Origin: Lichenostomus cassidix
Taxonomy: Eukaryota; Chordata; Aves; Passeriformes; Meliphagidae
Length of the DNA stretch: 64,000 nucleotides
Direction: 5' to 3'
Assembly (NCBI GenBank): GCA_008360975.2
Contig: CM039179.1
Coordinates: 60,736,666-60,800,665, forward strand
In this document: positions 37,101 to 50,100 of the stretch, piece by piece
Numbering within the stretch: position 1 is the first letter of the stretch
How the letters are laid out: each line of letters starts with the position of its first letter
Position numbers and translations under genes: made by a program
The notes under the pieces: generated by a model
Told to the model about the DNA's origin: nothing
Seen by the model: the letters and a program-made list of their open reading frames with translations, nothing else
Databases searched by the model: none

Positions 37101-39886
37101 GGAGAAGAGGACTACTGCCCTACTTCTCAACAAGCCCTACAGCTGGCACTGGCACAGCAAGATCCTTTGTTATCTTCAAGATGATGAGACTCAGGATGCT
37201 TCAGCTGATTTATAAGGAGTCATAGATATATGATGTGAGCTTAATTCATAATGGGATTGAGCTGAAAGCACTAATGCTGTTTTACTGCAGGTCTGACATT
37301 AACATTCACAGGGTGTCTGATGTATAGAGCAGAAGAACCAAAGTAGGTTTTCTAGTGGGTCTGGTAGCAATCCATCTGTCTCAGCCTGATGAAATTATTG
37401 TTGCAATTTACTAAACTAAGCACAAGAAAATCCATCTGTGAACAGAGATATATAAAAATCCTAAAAATAAAACCCAAAACCCAAATCCAATATTTTGTCT
37501 ATGTGAAAGACCAAAAAACAACTAAAACCCTATAAAAACAAAGAGGGAACACCACTCTCAGGTAGGTAGGAAAACAGAATTTTGTAACAGCTGCATAGCA
37601 ATTTTGCAAGACCTCATTTTCTCCCGTGAAGAGAGATGTCCTCTCTCCTCATTTCTCACATGAAGGGTACTTCCTTACTTCAAAGAGATGTAAGGCTGTG
37701 TTCTTCACAGAAAGGCAGGAATTCTGATTTAATACATTATAAAGATGCAAAATATTAGAGAAAAAAATTAATTTAAAAAGCCCTGATTTCAGCTCAAATT
37801 TAGGAAACCAAGCTACAACTGCCTTTCAGCTGAAAGCAGAGCTGTAAAATGTGTTATACTGTGAGCGATGAAAGGATGCATGCAAACTGAATTTCATTGT
37901 TGATCCTACTTGCCAGTATTTTAGGATTTATGTCCTACCATGCAGAATATTTGCTTCACCTTTGCTTTATGGCAGTATAAGGTTGCTCATAGGCTTTGAA
38001 TTATGACAGAATTAGAATGTCTTCTCTGGTAGAAAGTCCTTAAATATACCTTAAAACATTTGCACTTCATGTTGAGACGCTTATGAAAGCTGGATTTAGG
38101 CAACATCTCATTTCTCCCCAAAATATGTCCTCTTTTTCTTTTCTGGGAGTCTTACTGGACAGATTTTCATCAGTATTCCAATGTATCTAGATCTCTGAAA
38201 TCCCTGCCAGAGCCACGTCTTTGCAGATGTGGAGAAAGCTGATAAAGGAGGTTACTGGGTTGGCTTCAGAAAGCAGTGAGAACAATTTAAACAACAACAT
38301 CCAACAGGCACAAATGTGAGAAGGCAAGAAGTGCCATGGGCTCTGCAAGTCAAAGGGTGAAACCACAGTTAAGGGCTTGAGAATGGGCTGAGAAAGGCAG
38401 CTATCAGATGAGGGGAGAAGACTGGAAAGGAAATGGAAAAACTGAACTGTTGGCGTGGTCACAAGAAAGCTCTGGGAGAAGAACACCTGGGATGTGAGGA
38501 AGGTCGTGCCAAGGATGTCACAATTCTCCTATGCCTCCTTCAAAACTAGAATACTGGCAGAGAGCTGGTAGTGTCACACTCATCCTGCCAGAAATACACT
38601 GGCCCTTTGGCAAGGACCATGCCCCAAAATACCTACATTTCAGTAGATATTTCAAGAACAAAAATTGCCAACTAACAAGAAGTAAGTAGACTGAAAAAAT
38701 GAATAACTAAGGAATATAACTTCTCATAGAACTTGTGGTCAGGCAACAAATGCATCATTACATTTGGTCTCTACCCCAGGGTATGAAAAGCTCAGGAAGT
38801 TTCAGCTAGAAGAACTGATTTTATTAAGGTTTTATTGCTTTTGCTTTGTTTTAATTCAGCAGCAGAGTAATTGTTAGAGGAGCTGGAGAAGTCAGTTTCA
38901 GTCCACAAAACCACCAATGATTTATTTATTGCTATCATTTAGGGAAAGGGCAGCATTTGCTGGTTCTGAATATTTAACATTGCAGAGAAAAAGCCAGGCA
39001 CTCCAATGCCTGTATGTTCCAGTGAGGCACTGCAAATCAGTATGCCACCCTCGGCCCCCTAAATTCAGAGGTGGGAGAGCTGGGAAGCAATGCTCCAGTG
39101 CATTCATACAGGGACTGAGACTTCCTCAGACCTCAGCTTGTGTGGCCATGAGCAGCCTGTCAAAGAGACCCTCGCCCTTCTCTGACCTGCTGTGAGAGTC
39201 CAGGTAAGGAGGCGAGGTGCATCAATGCCTCAAAAGACATTTACCTGCATGGCATTCATCTCAGGAAAACTACAATTCATTTTACTTCATGCATAATTTA
39301 TAATAATTCTCAGGAGAGCAACGGGTGGGAGAGATCAGCATCAGTGTTTTTGCCTACCCAATGCTAGATAGAGTGAGATGCATTTTGAAATACTGAAGGA
39401 CTGTTCTTAGCTTGTTTCCCCCACTCCCATGGTTTTCAAAGCGACTCAAATTATGATCCTCAGTCTCTCTAGCTACTGACTGGCCCAACCCACCAGATGT
39501 TTCTTGAAAAAGCATTCAGGAGCAGCCAGACCACAGCCACACACAGGCAGAAGGGAAAACAGGAAAAGACAGTTTCCCATGCTTCTCATGTGTCACACTA
39601 TCTGTGGAGCCCTCTCCTCCAACACGTCACCTACTGCAGTGGGATTTCACTGCTGCTGTTGGCTCTGGAGGAAGCAGGCCTGACTGCAGATGGGAATGAG
39701 TGACAGGAGATGGCCAGCACCTGCCTCCAACTCTCCACCAAGGAACCATCCAAGGGAGAAGCTCTTAGAGAAGCCTGTGTATTTTTGTGGCCATCACTGT
39801 TCGTGAAACACCCTCAGGAGAAGAAAGTGACAATCACTCCTCACTGCCTTCCCACAAAATGTATGGAAGGGAAAAAATATTGAGGG

Positions 39887-39903
39887 TTTTTTTTTTTTTT
39901 TTT
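39887..39903. repeat. Homopolymer (T)17
   Basis: Uninterrupted T run on plus (A on minus). It lies beyond the candidate SIAH3 poly(A) signal, read on the minus strand. Confidence 0.9.
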
Positions 39904-40042
39904 AGTTCATTTCAAATCTCATAGCCAATTTGCAAACACACATTCTGTCTATATTGCTTTAAATCAATATTTAGCAGCACAAACTGAGGGTCTAACTGAC
40001 ACAATAGCAACATCAGTACCCAGCTTAGGACCCTTCTTATAC

Positions 40043-40048
40043 TTTATT
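40043..40048 (-). terminator. Candidate SIAH3 poly(A) signal AATAAA
   Basis: TTTATT on plus gives AATAAA on minus, about 784 nt past the SIAH3 stop codon. Variant ATTAAA hexamers occur nearer, at 40232-40237 and 40188-40193. Which is used, or whether the 3' UTR runs further, cannot be decided from sequence. Confidence 0.25.
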
Positions 40049-40831
40049 TTCTAAAAATCTCTTTTTGAATGCTTAAAGAAATAGCAGCCAAAATTATGAA
40101 TGCCCCAATGTCTGGCTATGGTTATATCCATCCTCTAGCCAGACCATCTAGCAACCTCTCCCTGCTGTTTATGACACAAGAGTGATATTTAATCATGCTC
40201 ACAGTGACCACCCACTAGCTGTCATTCCTAATTTAATGCATGATGAGGCTTCCCAGCCCTCTGTTCAGCAGACAGAGTGACTTTTTCTTCTAACCTTCCA
40301 CTGTTAGGGTGGTGAAGTTGTTTCCTCAGAAGCTGAAGGGAGCTCTGAAACTGCCAGCTCCTGCAGGGCTTGGTTATGACCACAGTATAAGAGTTAAATA
40401 GCTACTGCTAGTGTGGAAACCTGGGTGCTCTTGTCCCTCAGTGGAGTTCTTGAACTTTCATCAGGGGCCTCTGGTCAATTAGGCAGGCAATGAAGGAAAT
40501 GTATTGGCATGGTATGGTCAGACCAAAGGTTTTGGTGAGCCACCCTGGGTGCAGTTTTCATTAACAAGTGTTGTTTCCACTGCTGCTGGAGGGCGACAAT
40601 AAATTGATTAGCCTCTTTAAAATTTCTCATAAAATTGTATTAGCAAAACGGTAAATACATGACACAGGGACCGTAACCACGGGATGTTTACATAATGCCC
40701 ACTGTGGACGAGTACTAAATACCATAAAAGACCTGAGACCCCCCCCAAAAAGTCCGTGAGTTCTGGTTCTCACAAGGCAGCTAGAGCACCATTGTTGTTG
40801 TTGTTGTTCCTCCTCCTCGTCCTCCTCCCCC
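40049..40831 (-). other. Probable SIAH3 3' UTR
   Basis: Non-coding sequence immediately downstream of the SIAH3 stop on the minus strand. It opens with a GGA-type run and then a CAA run (40792-40831 on plus), followed by an eight-base G run on minus (C8 at 40739-40746). The extent depends on which poly(A) signal is used. Confidence 0.45.
40792..40831. repeat. (TTG)n then (CTC)n trinucleotide microsatellites
   Basis: Five to six TTG units (40792-40808) directly joined to imperfect CTC units (40809-40831). The block abuts the SIAH3 stop codon. On the transcribed (minus) strand it reads GGA-rich and then (CAA)n in the first 40 nt of the 3' UTR. Confidence 0.9.
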
Positions 40832-41425
40832 TCACATTTCAGCTTCGGAGTTGTGAACTTTGCTGGTGGTTATTGCAATTCCTATCGCTAGGCTCCCGTT
40901 GTCAGAAAAAAGTTGAGCCAGGGAAGTGTTCAGCACAAGGCAATCCCCGTCTGAAATGACAGAGTCAACACACTCCAGTATGGACCTGGGGGTCGCCTCC
41001 CACTTGAGGCGCCTCTGGTTCCTGTTGAGCTCCAGCCGGTAGGTGAAGTTGTCGGCTTGGCTGGGAGTGCCAATCAGCATCATCGTGGCAAAGAACTGCG
41101 GGTGGCCCTCGTACTTCTCCTGCTTCCTGAGGACCAGCAAAAACTGGTGGCCAAGGCAAGAGTGCATGATGATCCAGTCCGTGGGTGCAGGCAGGTGCAT
41201 GTCCGTGGCCAGGAAGACAATCTCTGCGCCCTGAAGAATGTTGATGCGGTGTGTCTGCCTCAGGTGGGACACCACCACCTCCAGGTGCCCTTCCCACGGG
41301 CAGGAGAAGAGCGGGCAGGTGCAGGGAACCAGCTGGGGGTCGTGCACCACTTCGTGGTGATGGCAGGGAGGAAGGATGCCTTGCTCCGTGGATGCCTGCA
41401 CAGCGGCGCAGCGTGTTGGTGCATA
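40832..41425 (-). CDS. SIAH3: SIAH3 terminal coding exon (partial gene)
   Basis: The exon encodes 197 residues plus stop, entered in phase 0 at a Tyr codon. Exon residues 37-59 hold a SIAH-type zinc finger: Cys37 and Cys42, then His54 and His59. After it comes the SINA substrate-binding (TRAF-like) fold, with family motifs such as LQGAEIVFLATD, DWIIMHSC, HPQFFATMMLIGT, YRLELN and WEATPRS. The exon ends SLAQLFSDNGSLAIGIAIT and a SEAEM tail, nearly identical to human SIAH3 as I recall it. There is no RING, so E3 ligase activity is not expected. In mammals SIAH3 has been linked to restraining PINK1/Parkin mitophagy. The open frame extends to an ATG at 41458-41456, but that lies inside the intron; exon 1 must supply the true start and was not found. 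The exon is GC-rich against AT-rich surroundings. Plus-strand open frames here are shadows. Confidence 0.95.
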   Translation of the reverse strand, partial: YAPTRCAAVQASTEQGILPPCHHHEVVHDPQLVPCTCPLFSCPWEGHLEVVVSHLRQTHRINILQGAEIVFLATDMHLPAPTDWIIMHSCLGHQFLLVLRKQEKYEGHPQFFATMMLIGTPSQADNFTYRLELNRNQRRLKWEATPRSILECVDSVISDGDCLVLNTSLAQLFSDNGSLAIGIAITTSKVHNSEAEM

Positions 41426-41455
41426 CTGCGGGAAGAGAGAAATTACATGTGAGAG
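41426..41455 (-). promoter_or_regulatory. SIAH3 intron 1 splice acceptor
   Basis: Read on minus, a pyrimidine tract TTTCTCTCTTCCCGC is followed by AG at 41427-41426. The exon starts at 41425 with TAT (Tyr), matching where human exon 2 resumes. A CTCAC near 41451-41455 is a plausible branch-point about 28 nt from the junction. This decides that the ATG at 41458 is not coding. Confidence 0.85.
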
Positions 41456-43560
41456 CAAGTGGACCAGAAACCAGGGCAGACATGCAAGGTGCAGACCCCA
41501 CAGACATCAGTCACCCATACTCCACCTAAAGCAGCACTGGTGGGAATGCAGGGAACTCAGCACTCTGGGGATCAGAGTGACCTGGATCTGCACAGCAAAA
41601 GGTGATGGCAGTTGCCTTGTTCTCCAGAAGAGACAAACTGTTTCAGTCATGATAAGTCACTTCAAATGAAAATGATGTATGTGTTTAAAGAGTGATTTCA
41701 TTAGTTCAGGGGGAAAAATCTGATTAAAAGGAGAAAAACAACCCAACAAAGCAAGGACAGCATGGAGCATTTTATATAGTTAAGAACTCTTGCTGCTCAG
41801 AACAAGGGAATGAAATATGTATGGCATTATTATTCTTTAATGAAACATACGGGCAAATACAGGCATTTTTCCTGAAACAATAGCTTTATTGCATCCATAA
41901 TTTGTGAAATAACTGTCAGTTTTTATTGTATATGATACCTTCACTATTTTTTTGGTCAATGTATTTTTACCTAATTGATGCCCTTACCACCATAAATCTT
42001 AAATTACTCTCAAAGGTGATTGGATGGCAAATTTAGCCATTTTTTTACAAGAGTAAATTTGAATTAAGGTAGGGCAGCTCACTAAAAAGGCAGCAGCTCT
42101 TGCAGAAAAATTCCACGTGAGAAATAGAAAGCAAACTGCTCTGCCTCTCTCAAGTGGATGCTGTTGAAGAAAAATAAGTCTTACTCAGCCAAAAGTGTAT
42201 TCACAGGTAATGTTATTCAGGAAGAGTAATGTCTCTCCACAATAACTTTGTGCATAGACAAACCCTAAGGCACAGGCATGCTGGCCATGATTCATCCTAC
42301 CCAATTTTAAGCATTTCCTTCAGCCACCCAATGTGGAAATCTGGTTACCTGGGATTGCCTCTGCAGTCTGTAGAGTGAGGCAGCCCTTCCAGTGGAGGAT
42401 TCAGATCTTAGCTGGAGTAGTTCAGCTTCTAAAGGTGACACCAGCAGATGCCAGAGAAACTGAGATCCAGTCTGCCTGCTTGTGCCTAAGTTTCAGCTGT
42501 TCAAACATCTTTTGTCTCTGAACTCCTCTTATAAAAGTATATCTCTTATATCCATTCATGTCCCTTGTAGGAGTGCATACATATGTATGTACATTTTGTT
42601 TTAACATATGCACTAGGAAGATCAGTATAATTCCCTAAATACTGCCCCACATCCTCTCGTTTTAATATATTTACCCAAAATGACATGAACGACATTAGCT
42701 ATAACATTTAACAATTGTTCTCCTCCATGCCACATCCAAGTCATAGCAGATTTGGGATTTTTTCTGATATTTTTTGAGCACAGATTTGCTTTATCCAGGG
42801 GTAAGCACAGTTCCATATAATGGGTGCTAGATGTGTTGCAAAGTGTGCATTGTGTCATCTCATTATAGATACCATGAAGCCTTTCATTACAGCCTTGCTG
42901 GAAGCAGCTTTTCCCACCAGAACTTGTACATTTTTGTACAGGATGTTTTGGAAGGAAATCTCTTGGGTGAACTGTCCTAACTCTCAGATGACCAGGGCTT
43001 CCTTGCCAAACAGGATGACAATTCCATCTATTCTCATTGTGTCAGTAGCTGCCAAAGGATGTGATGGATAGAGCAAGGTCATGATTGCTGTTGCTGCGAA
43101 ATTCATGGTTCTTCCCAAGGCACTGCATGTCAAAGCGAGCTGTTTTGTCTTCCTCTGGCATTTGATATGAAGAATAATTGACTAGTTAAGCCTTACTATT
43201 GAAACTGGCATCTTTTTCTTTTGACAATTATTACTTCAATAGTACAGTTCTACTTTTCCCTTCCTCATATTTTATTTGTTTTGCTGTATAAAATTCAAGA
43301 ATATAAACTTTCCAAGAAGATAATGAATTGAGGACAGATAAATGACTATCATTGTCTGGGAAATAAAACAGGTCATTATAAACTAATCAAGGTTTGTGGC
43401 TTTAGCTGCCTGCTTATCACAGTGGGATTACTGGTTCACACTTAATTCTACATTAATTTTTGGATCCCATTAGGATGAAAGTTATGGTTAATTTAAACTC
43501 TTTTTGGTGAAGGAGGCTACTGCAATGGCAGATCGTAAAAGCCTTTAAAAAAAATCCCTG

Positions 43561-43684
43561 AAATGCTAATTGCCTCATAAAATGAATTCTAATCTCCCAA
43601 TCTAATACAGTGGGTGTGAGCAATTACTTTCTCTCACCAAACTGTTAATGCAACATTAGTGATGATACTAATTAAAACTAATGA
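43561..43684. promoter_or_regulatory. Candidate enhancer: TAAT/ATTA-dense block
   Basis: About ten ATTA or TAAT cores occur within 124 bp, including CTAATTAAAACTAATG-like spacing near 43669-43683. Such density suits homeodomain binding but is also favoured by AT richness. It lies in the presumed SIAH3 intron. No conservation data are available. Confidence 0.2.
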
Positions 43685-44109
43685 ACTCGTACTCACATGC
43701 TGATAAACCTCTCAACCACTCGACAAGTTCCAGCCTTCTTTCAGTTTTATTTAACTCCCCTTTTGGAAGATGAATCTTAAATTAACCTCTTGAACAATAT
43801 TCAAAATTAGGTTTTGAAATGTGAAGCTTTATAGACTGTGTATAATTCTTCTCCAAAGATTACCAGAGTCGGAGAAACCATTTCCACTGAGGATGTAATT
43901 GAATTTAGAAATGCATTCTCCTAATTTGAGAAGCATGAAAAGCAGTGGTAGCTCATCCATCTAAACTGCATCCAAGGTAAGAAAATACAAGCATCTTCAA
44001 AAATCTCTTTATGACAGACATGTTGCTACAGCTCAGGAACAGGAAAAATAAATTACAATGAGCAGTTTATATGATATGTCTTCCTTCTTTCCTGAATTTG
44101 TGATTCTCT

Positions 44110-44123
44110 TGTGTGTGTGTGTG
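44110..44123. repeat. Short (GT)n tract
   Basis: Seven GT dinucleotides without interruption. Confidence 0.85.
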
Positions 44124-47100
44124 CAAATAATTGTTAGTTCCCGTTCACAACTCACTATTCTGAAATATTTCCATGAATCACTTCAACAAAGGATTTCTGG
44201 TCTAACTTTGTTCATTTCAGGATCATTGAAAATTCTGGAAATCCAGCACAAACCATGTAATCTATTTTTATTCTCTGACTTGCTAAGAACCATCTTCAAA
44301 ATCTGGTTTTTGAATTGTTCAATATTCCTTTTTCAAAATTCTAAATTTGTCATATTTTGAAAGAAATGTTTAATAATTCCCTGTCAGTAAAAAAAAAAGA
44401 AGTCCCTGAGAAAAATATTATTTTATATTTACAATTGAGATATGAGTATAACTATTGGGGTATTTGTGCTCTTTTTGGTCATTCATATGGCTGTGAACAG
44501 AAATGCTAAAATTGAAATGCAAAACAGGCATAAAATGGTCACCTTGAGTGTATTTAAATGCTTGAATAAATATTTATCAACATTTTTTCCATGTTTAATC
44601 TGCTCCAGTATTTACTTTCTACCATTTATTGCCTGATTACCTAATAAAATTAGGTTTATTATATTGTTGTGTCAGTCCAGTATTATTCTCAATTATCTTT
44701 TAGCTTGTTGGCCAATTTCAGTCAAATTGAACTGTGGGATGGAAGTCTCAAATGCTTTAATTTTCAACCGTTTCTGAGAGAAGAGGCATCAGGGTAGAGA
44801 AGTATGACCCTTTCATGTCTCCAGGGAGGAACAGCTTGCCACATGAGCAGTATTACATTGACAGAGAAGAGAGAACCTAAACAATGGCAGTTTGATCCCA
44901 AATGGATTATAGACACCAGAGAACCCACAGGAGACAGTGTCTTTATGAACAGGAGAAAAGGCTTCAGCCAGAGTGCTCCTCATTAGATGCAACATAATCC
45001 CACCATGAGGTACCAAACCCCAGGAAACCAGGCTCTGCTGCTCACAGAAAAAATTCTTTTTAATGATGCAGCTTATTACAGAGCAGTTCCTTTTAAGAAC
45101 AAGTAATTTGGCAAAGAGCAATTTATAAACACATGGTGCTTTTCTTATGGAAAGAAACCCCAACCAAACCATGATTAGATTTGGACCTGGGACTCAGGTT
45201 TTCTACTAAAAATGCAATGAACTGCTTTAGATGTGACACATTTGTTCTGCCTTTGATGTCTGAGGAGTAGGTGCCTAACTCTGAAGACTGTCAGCTCCTT
45301 TTACAGATCATGCAGAGCCCGGGAGTGTAACTCACTTGATTCCAAGAGGTGCTGAAGGAATACCCCCCTAGACACCCTCTCTACATGCAGCCAGGACCAA
45401 ACCCATCCTCAGCACAGACCCCCAGAGGTTTTACTGGTTTATGGACAAGAAAGAGAAGGACAATCCTATTTTAGTCAGGAAAGAGCTGTACCACTGTGGT
45501 CTTCTCCAGCTCCGCTCGAGACAATGCAGCCCATGGAGAAAGAAATGGATTCCTGTTCACACGAAGGTGTAAAAGCTCCCTACCTTTGTTACACCTCCAG
45601 TGACTCGATAGAAAATTCAGGAGAAGGATGGAGGGTAGATCCAAGAGTTAAAAATCTCCAAGAGGTAAAGAATACACAAGCACATCTCTGAGTCTGCAGC
45701 TGCAAAGCTGAGGCACTCACCCAGGAAAAAGGGATTTTCCCTTGCTCCTCATGCTCTGAGGGACCTTTTGTATTTGAACTAGTGAAGGCTTTAGATCAGC
45801 TATGGTGAAAATAGTGGAAACAGAAGCAGCAGCCCACACTGCAGCTCTGCTGGCTGAGCTCATGGCCCCATGGGGTGCAGACACTGGCTACACCAGCATC
45901 CCTCAAGCCCTGCTTCTCTGCTGCACAGCTTCAGCATGGAGAGCAAAGGCTTCTGCTGCCCTTAGCAGCCAACTGCTTTGCCATTAAAGTTCTGACTTAA
46001 AAATGGTGAATTTGTTCAAGATAAACACAGCAGAGTGAGGGAGGGTTACAAGCAGTCCTCCCATCCCATGGGAAAGGGCTTGGACACAGATGACCTGGAG
46101 TATAAGGAGGGTGAGTAGCACCACCACATTGTGGAAGAATAAACACTGCTCAGGTGTTCAGAGTAAAGGTCAAGTGTCACATTTCAGCACTTTCCAATGT
46201 TCTTCAGTATTATACTGGGAACCTGGATGCCTCAGTCATACTTTTCCTTACTGTAATGCACATAATGTGCAAAAATCAGCCTTTCATATTTCTGTGAACA
46301 GTGCCAATGCGTGCCTAGAACATCCCAAGGAGGGAGGACAGGCACTGGTTCACTGCCCAGTAAATAAGGGTGTCTGACAGGAAAGCAGGTGCTGTGAATA
46401 ATAATCCTTTTCCAGACACTTGACACCCATGGAACTGCATTTTCTCCAGTGGTCACACACACTTTGCAAACACTCATTAATTCACCCATGTGCAGGGCTC
46501 TTTGCTTGGGGCAGTCAGTGCTGTGGCCTGAAGGCCACCACGGTGGGGATTCTGAGCAGGGTCATGTAGACAACAGCAAAGATGACACTGGACATGCCAG
46601 CCAGCTCAAATAAGAAGACAGTGTTCCCTGTCTATCCCAATCCAACCTTAGCATGCCCTGAGACGCTGCAAATTAATCCTCCTCCCAAGAGGAAACTACT
46701 CATTCCATGCATCCAAATTCTTTCCTCTTCACCCACAGCTTTTTTGGATGGGCTATGGGAGAGCTGGTGGGAGCTGTACATAGCCATGGCAGCTGTAACG
46801 TTTGGTAGGAGCCAGGGATTGAGGGGGGTTGTGCTCAAACCCTTTTAAAATCCCACCAACTGTACCAATGCTGCCTCCTGATACAGCTGACCTCACTATG
46901 AGATACCCTGCCCTATCGTGTTCACCTGTGTAAAACTTAGGTTGTTTGGGATAACACCTGATTTAGGCTGACTTTAAAATAGATATTAAATCGCATTTAC
47001 ACTTGTGTAAACACCTATACACATATTTATATACAGACTTGTAATATTTACATGTCTGTTTCAAATATTTCTGAGAATGATGCAGTGGGGAAAACCACAG

Positions 47101-50100
47101 TTTTGTCCTGGTTAAACCATTATGGTGCTATTTTTATTGAAAAAATGATGGGACCTGGGAAAATGGAAGTCCATGCATTTTGATTATGAGCTTTTCAATA
47201 AATTTTATTTTATTATTTACCCTTTTGAAAATAGTCCCAACTATAAGAATGCATAGTTTTTATTAAAACTGCTTCTAAGAAGGGTTCATCTTGACATACA
47301 TTTTTTTATTCCATGAGGCTCGTTGCTGTGTCTGTCTCTGTGCATCACAGGCATCTGTCAGCTGTTACCTGTTGTGTTGAACTGAAGTTCAATGGCAGTA
47401 TTATGTCTCACTTTAGAGTCAAGGAGTTTAAGCACAGAGAGATTAAAAATCCAAGTGTACTAACCATATTTTGTTTTCCAGCTTATATCACCCAGCCCTT
47501 AATTTTTCATAGTAGAATTGCCTCCTAGAGCTCTTGATATTTTCAAAATCCAGCCTCTATTAACCTCGAATGCAGCTACAAGTGATTAGACTGCCTGCAA
47601 ATCAGGTCTGAGGCTTTGGCAACATTGGGCTTCCTCACAGCTACAGGATCTCCTCAATAATGTGCCATTATTTACCTCATCTCCACCACCACCCTGCATG
47701 CGACAAGGAACAACAAGAGATGCAATCACCCTCTATATAGGCAAGCAACCTGGAAAGGGGACAGGAGAACCCAGTGGATTTTTGACATTGACCTAAAGAT
47801 TTCCACAGACAAGGAGGGACCTGGGCCTGCAGCTGTGAGATTGATTTGAGTGAGCAACTTCCAGGGTTTTCAGCAACTTTCAGCAACCATGGCAACTTTT
47901 AGGGTTTCTGCTGGAACAAATCGGCATTTTCTCTGCCAGTGAAATGTACCATTTATTCCATTTTTTTACTGTCTTCCTCCTATTTTTTGGCTTCTCGGGG
48001 ACTGATTGCTTCTGCTCATCTGTATGGAAACTGCCTCCAATAATTTTCTAATCCTCAGCTTCTTTCTGGCTCACAAAAGCTTTGCCACCCACTAACATCC
48101 ACCTCCACGTTACTTACACCCACCTCACAGGGACAGAAGCTCAAAAGAACTATAAAGGTGACATGAAGAAAGTAGTGAGTCTTTTAATCCTGGTCTTCAT
48201 TTAATTTATCTTCTGCTCTTTTTTTTAACATGCTAATGAGATTTTTTAAATCTTTCAGATGAAAGAAAAGAGAAGAAAAAAAGAAACCCAACCCCCTCAA
48301 CCTATTTTGTCAAAAGCTGTACTTTCATATCTGAAATTAAGAAATCCAAGCCAGGGCTCATGTTGGGGATTTATTTAAAATTTTAATTACACAAAATCCT
48401 GTTCATTATGAATGCATCAGTTGAATTTCTTAAGTACTGAATATTAGTTGCAGCTTTGGCTGTGGAAGGATTTGTTTTCCCAACTATCAAATGGCAGTGA
48501 GAGGACAACTTCAAGCTCATTTACTAATCTCACTTTGCAACATAATCAGGCGTGACTTGGTGACACAGCACACAGGATGTGTTAATGGCTGTCTTCATGC
48601 TAATTACACACCTCCGAGTATGCAGAGAAAATACAGCTCTAGTATATGTCCACACTTCTTTCTATCAGACTACCCCAAATATTAGATGAAGCCACATATA
48701 TATGGAGGTATTTTTGAAAAAAAACCCATTGGTTTTGTGGTAGATGTAGCAAATCTATGAGTCAGCATTTTAAATGTATCCCAGATGGAAAGAGAGATGT
48801 TATTCTCAAATTAAATCCCCTTGCTTTCTTTTCAAAAATCTTTTTCTTCAGCATTAACAGCCATGCACTCTTGAAGTGCAAGCAAAAAACTTCAAGAAAC
48901 TCAACTTCTCCAATGTATTGAGAGCAGTGTAATTATGATGAAACACAAACAGGATCCACACCAAAACATGTCAGTCCATAGATGCTTTCTGCGAGAGACC
49001 CATCTGGGCACTGGTACGGTGGAGCAAGGTCATGCTCTCCAGCTCTCCTACTTCAAAACTGTTTGATGAACCCTTCCAAGCCCAGATGGACACCAAAACT
49101 TACCATGTTTCAAACTGAAGGGAGATGCACCACTTTGGTGACCTGCAGCCAAAGCTGCAGCTGGGTCATGGACACCCAGGAAAATGATCCCAATTTAGCT
49201 GCTGTGTTTGATGGATCTCTCCTGAGATCACTTTCTGTGCTCTCTTAGAGAAATAAAATACACTGAGTAGATGAAAGCAAAGCCATGTGCGTGGGCAATT
49301 CCTGTGGAGCATCGGGCAGTTATTTTCTAGTGAAAGTAAAAAGCTGGGCTGGAGGGTGGGACATGCCCTTGGGATCTGATTTGCAATGTGTATTCTCTCT
49401 GCTGCATTTTAGGACTGGGCACAGCGTGGTGACAACACACCATAGCATAGTGTATCTGTTGCTGCATTGCAACTGCTGATGCACTGGGGCATGCAGATAT
49501 TTATCATCTTCTCTATGGACTAGAAGATTTTAGGCCTTGATTTAAGCAAGGGTGATGCCTCTAAACACCATCATCCCCTTTGGCCACACAAGGCAAGTAT
49601 GGGAAGCCAAGGCACACACTATCAGCTCTTTCTCCAGGAGGGCAGGGTGCAACCACTGCTTATCAGCAGCTTGCTCATGAGGCACTGCTGATCCTGGCTC
49701 TGGGTGAGGGAGTGCACAGCCCACATATGTACAAAAGAGATAATCAAAAATGCAGAGTTATCTGAAGATTTGCTTCATCCTTTATCCACTTTGTATTTTG
49801 GATAAAGCCTGTTCACAAAATGCAAAACCATTATAGGCTTTAATTAAAAGCAAAGTGATAAAGCACTTCCAAGCTGCATCTGCTCTGTCTGATAGGGAAG
49901 GCAGAGTTCACAAGAGTCCTGTGTCTGACCTGTTGGTTTTGTGGTTTACAATCACACTGACAAAGAAATTAATATGGAAAAGAATTAAAAAAAAAAAAGA
50001 AAGAAGAAATGATTGCCCACTGTGCTCATAAACTTAGCAGTTCAGACAGCCTCTAAATAACTCATCATCTGATATTCATTTACAAGTTACTACAGTAACA

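Larger units (their letters stand above)
31304..40042. other. Intergenic toward SIAH3, nothing recognised
   Basis: No domain-bearing frame, RNA gene or repeat family was recognised. Open frames at 32940-33332 (+), 36589-36969 (-) and 36863-37225 (+) exceed 115 codons but show no known motif, and the last two overlap on opposite strands. Homopolymer runs are listed separately. Confidence 0.55.

Noticed and set aside
41057..41452. 131-codon plus-strand open frame opposite SIAH3
   Set aside because: Antisense shadow of a GC-rich conserved exon; shows no family of its own.
41456..41458. ATG of the SIAH3 exon open frame as a real start codon
   Set aside because: It lies upstream of a clear splice acceptor, and homology to human begins at the acceptor; it is intronic.
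40965..41507. 180-codon minus-strand open frame overlapping SIAH3
   Set aside because: Wrong frame of the SIAH3 exon; the SINA domain lies in the other minus frame.
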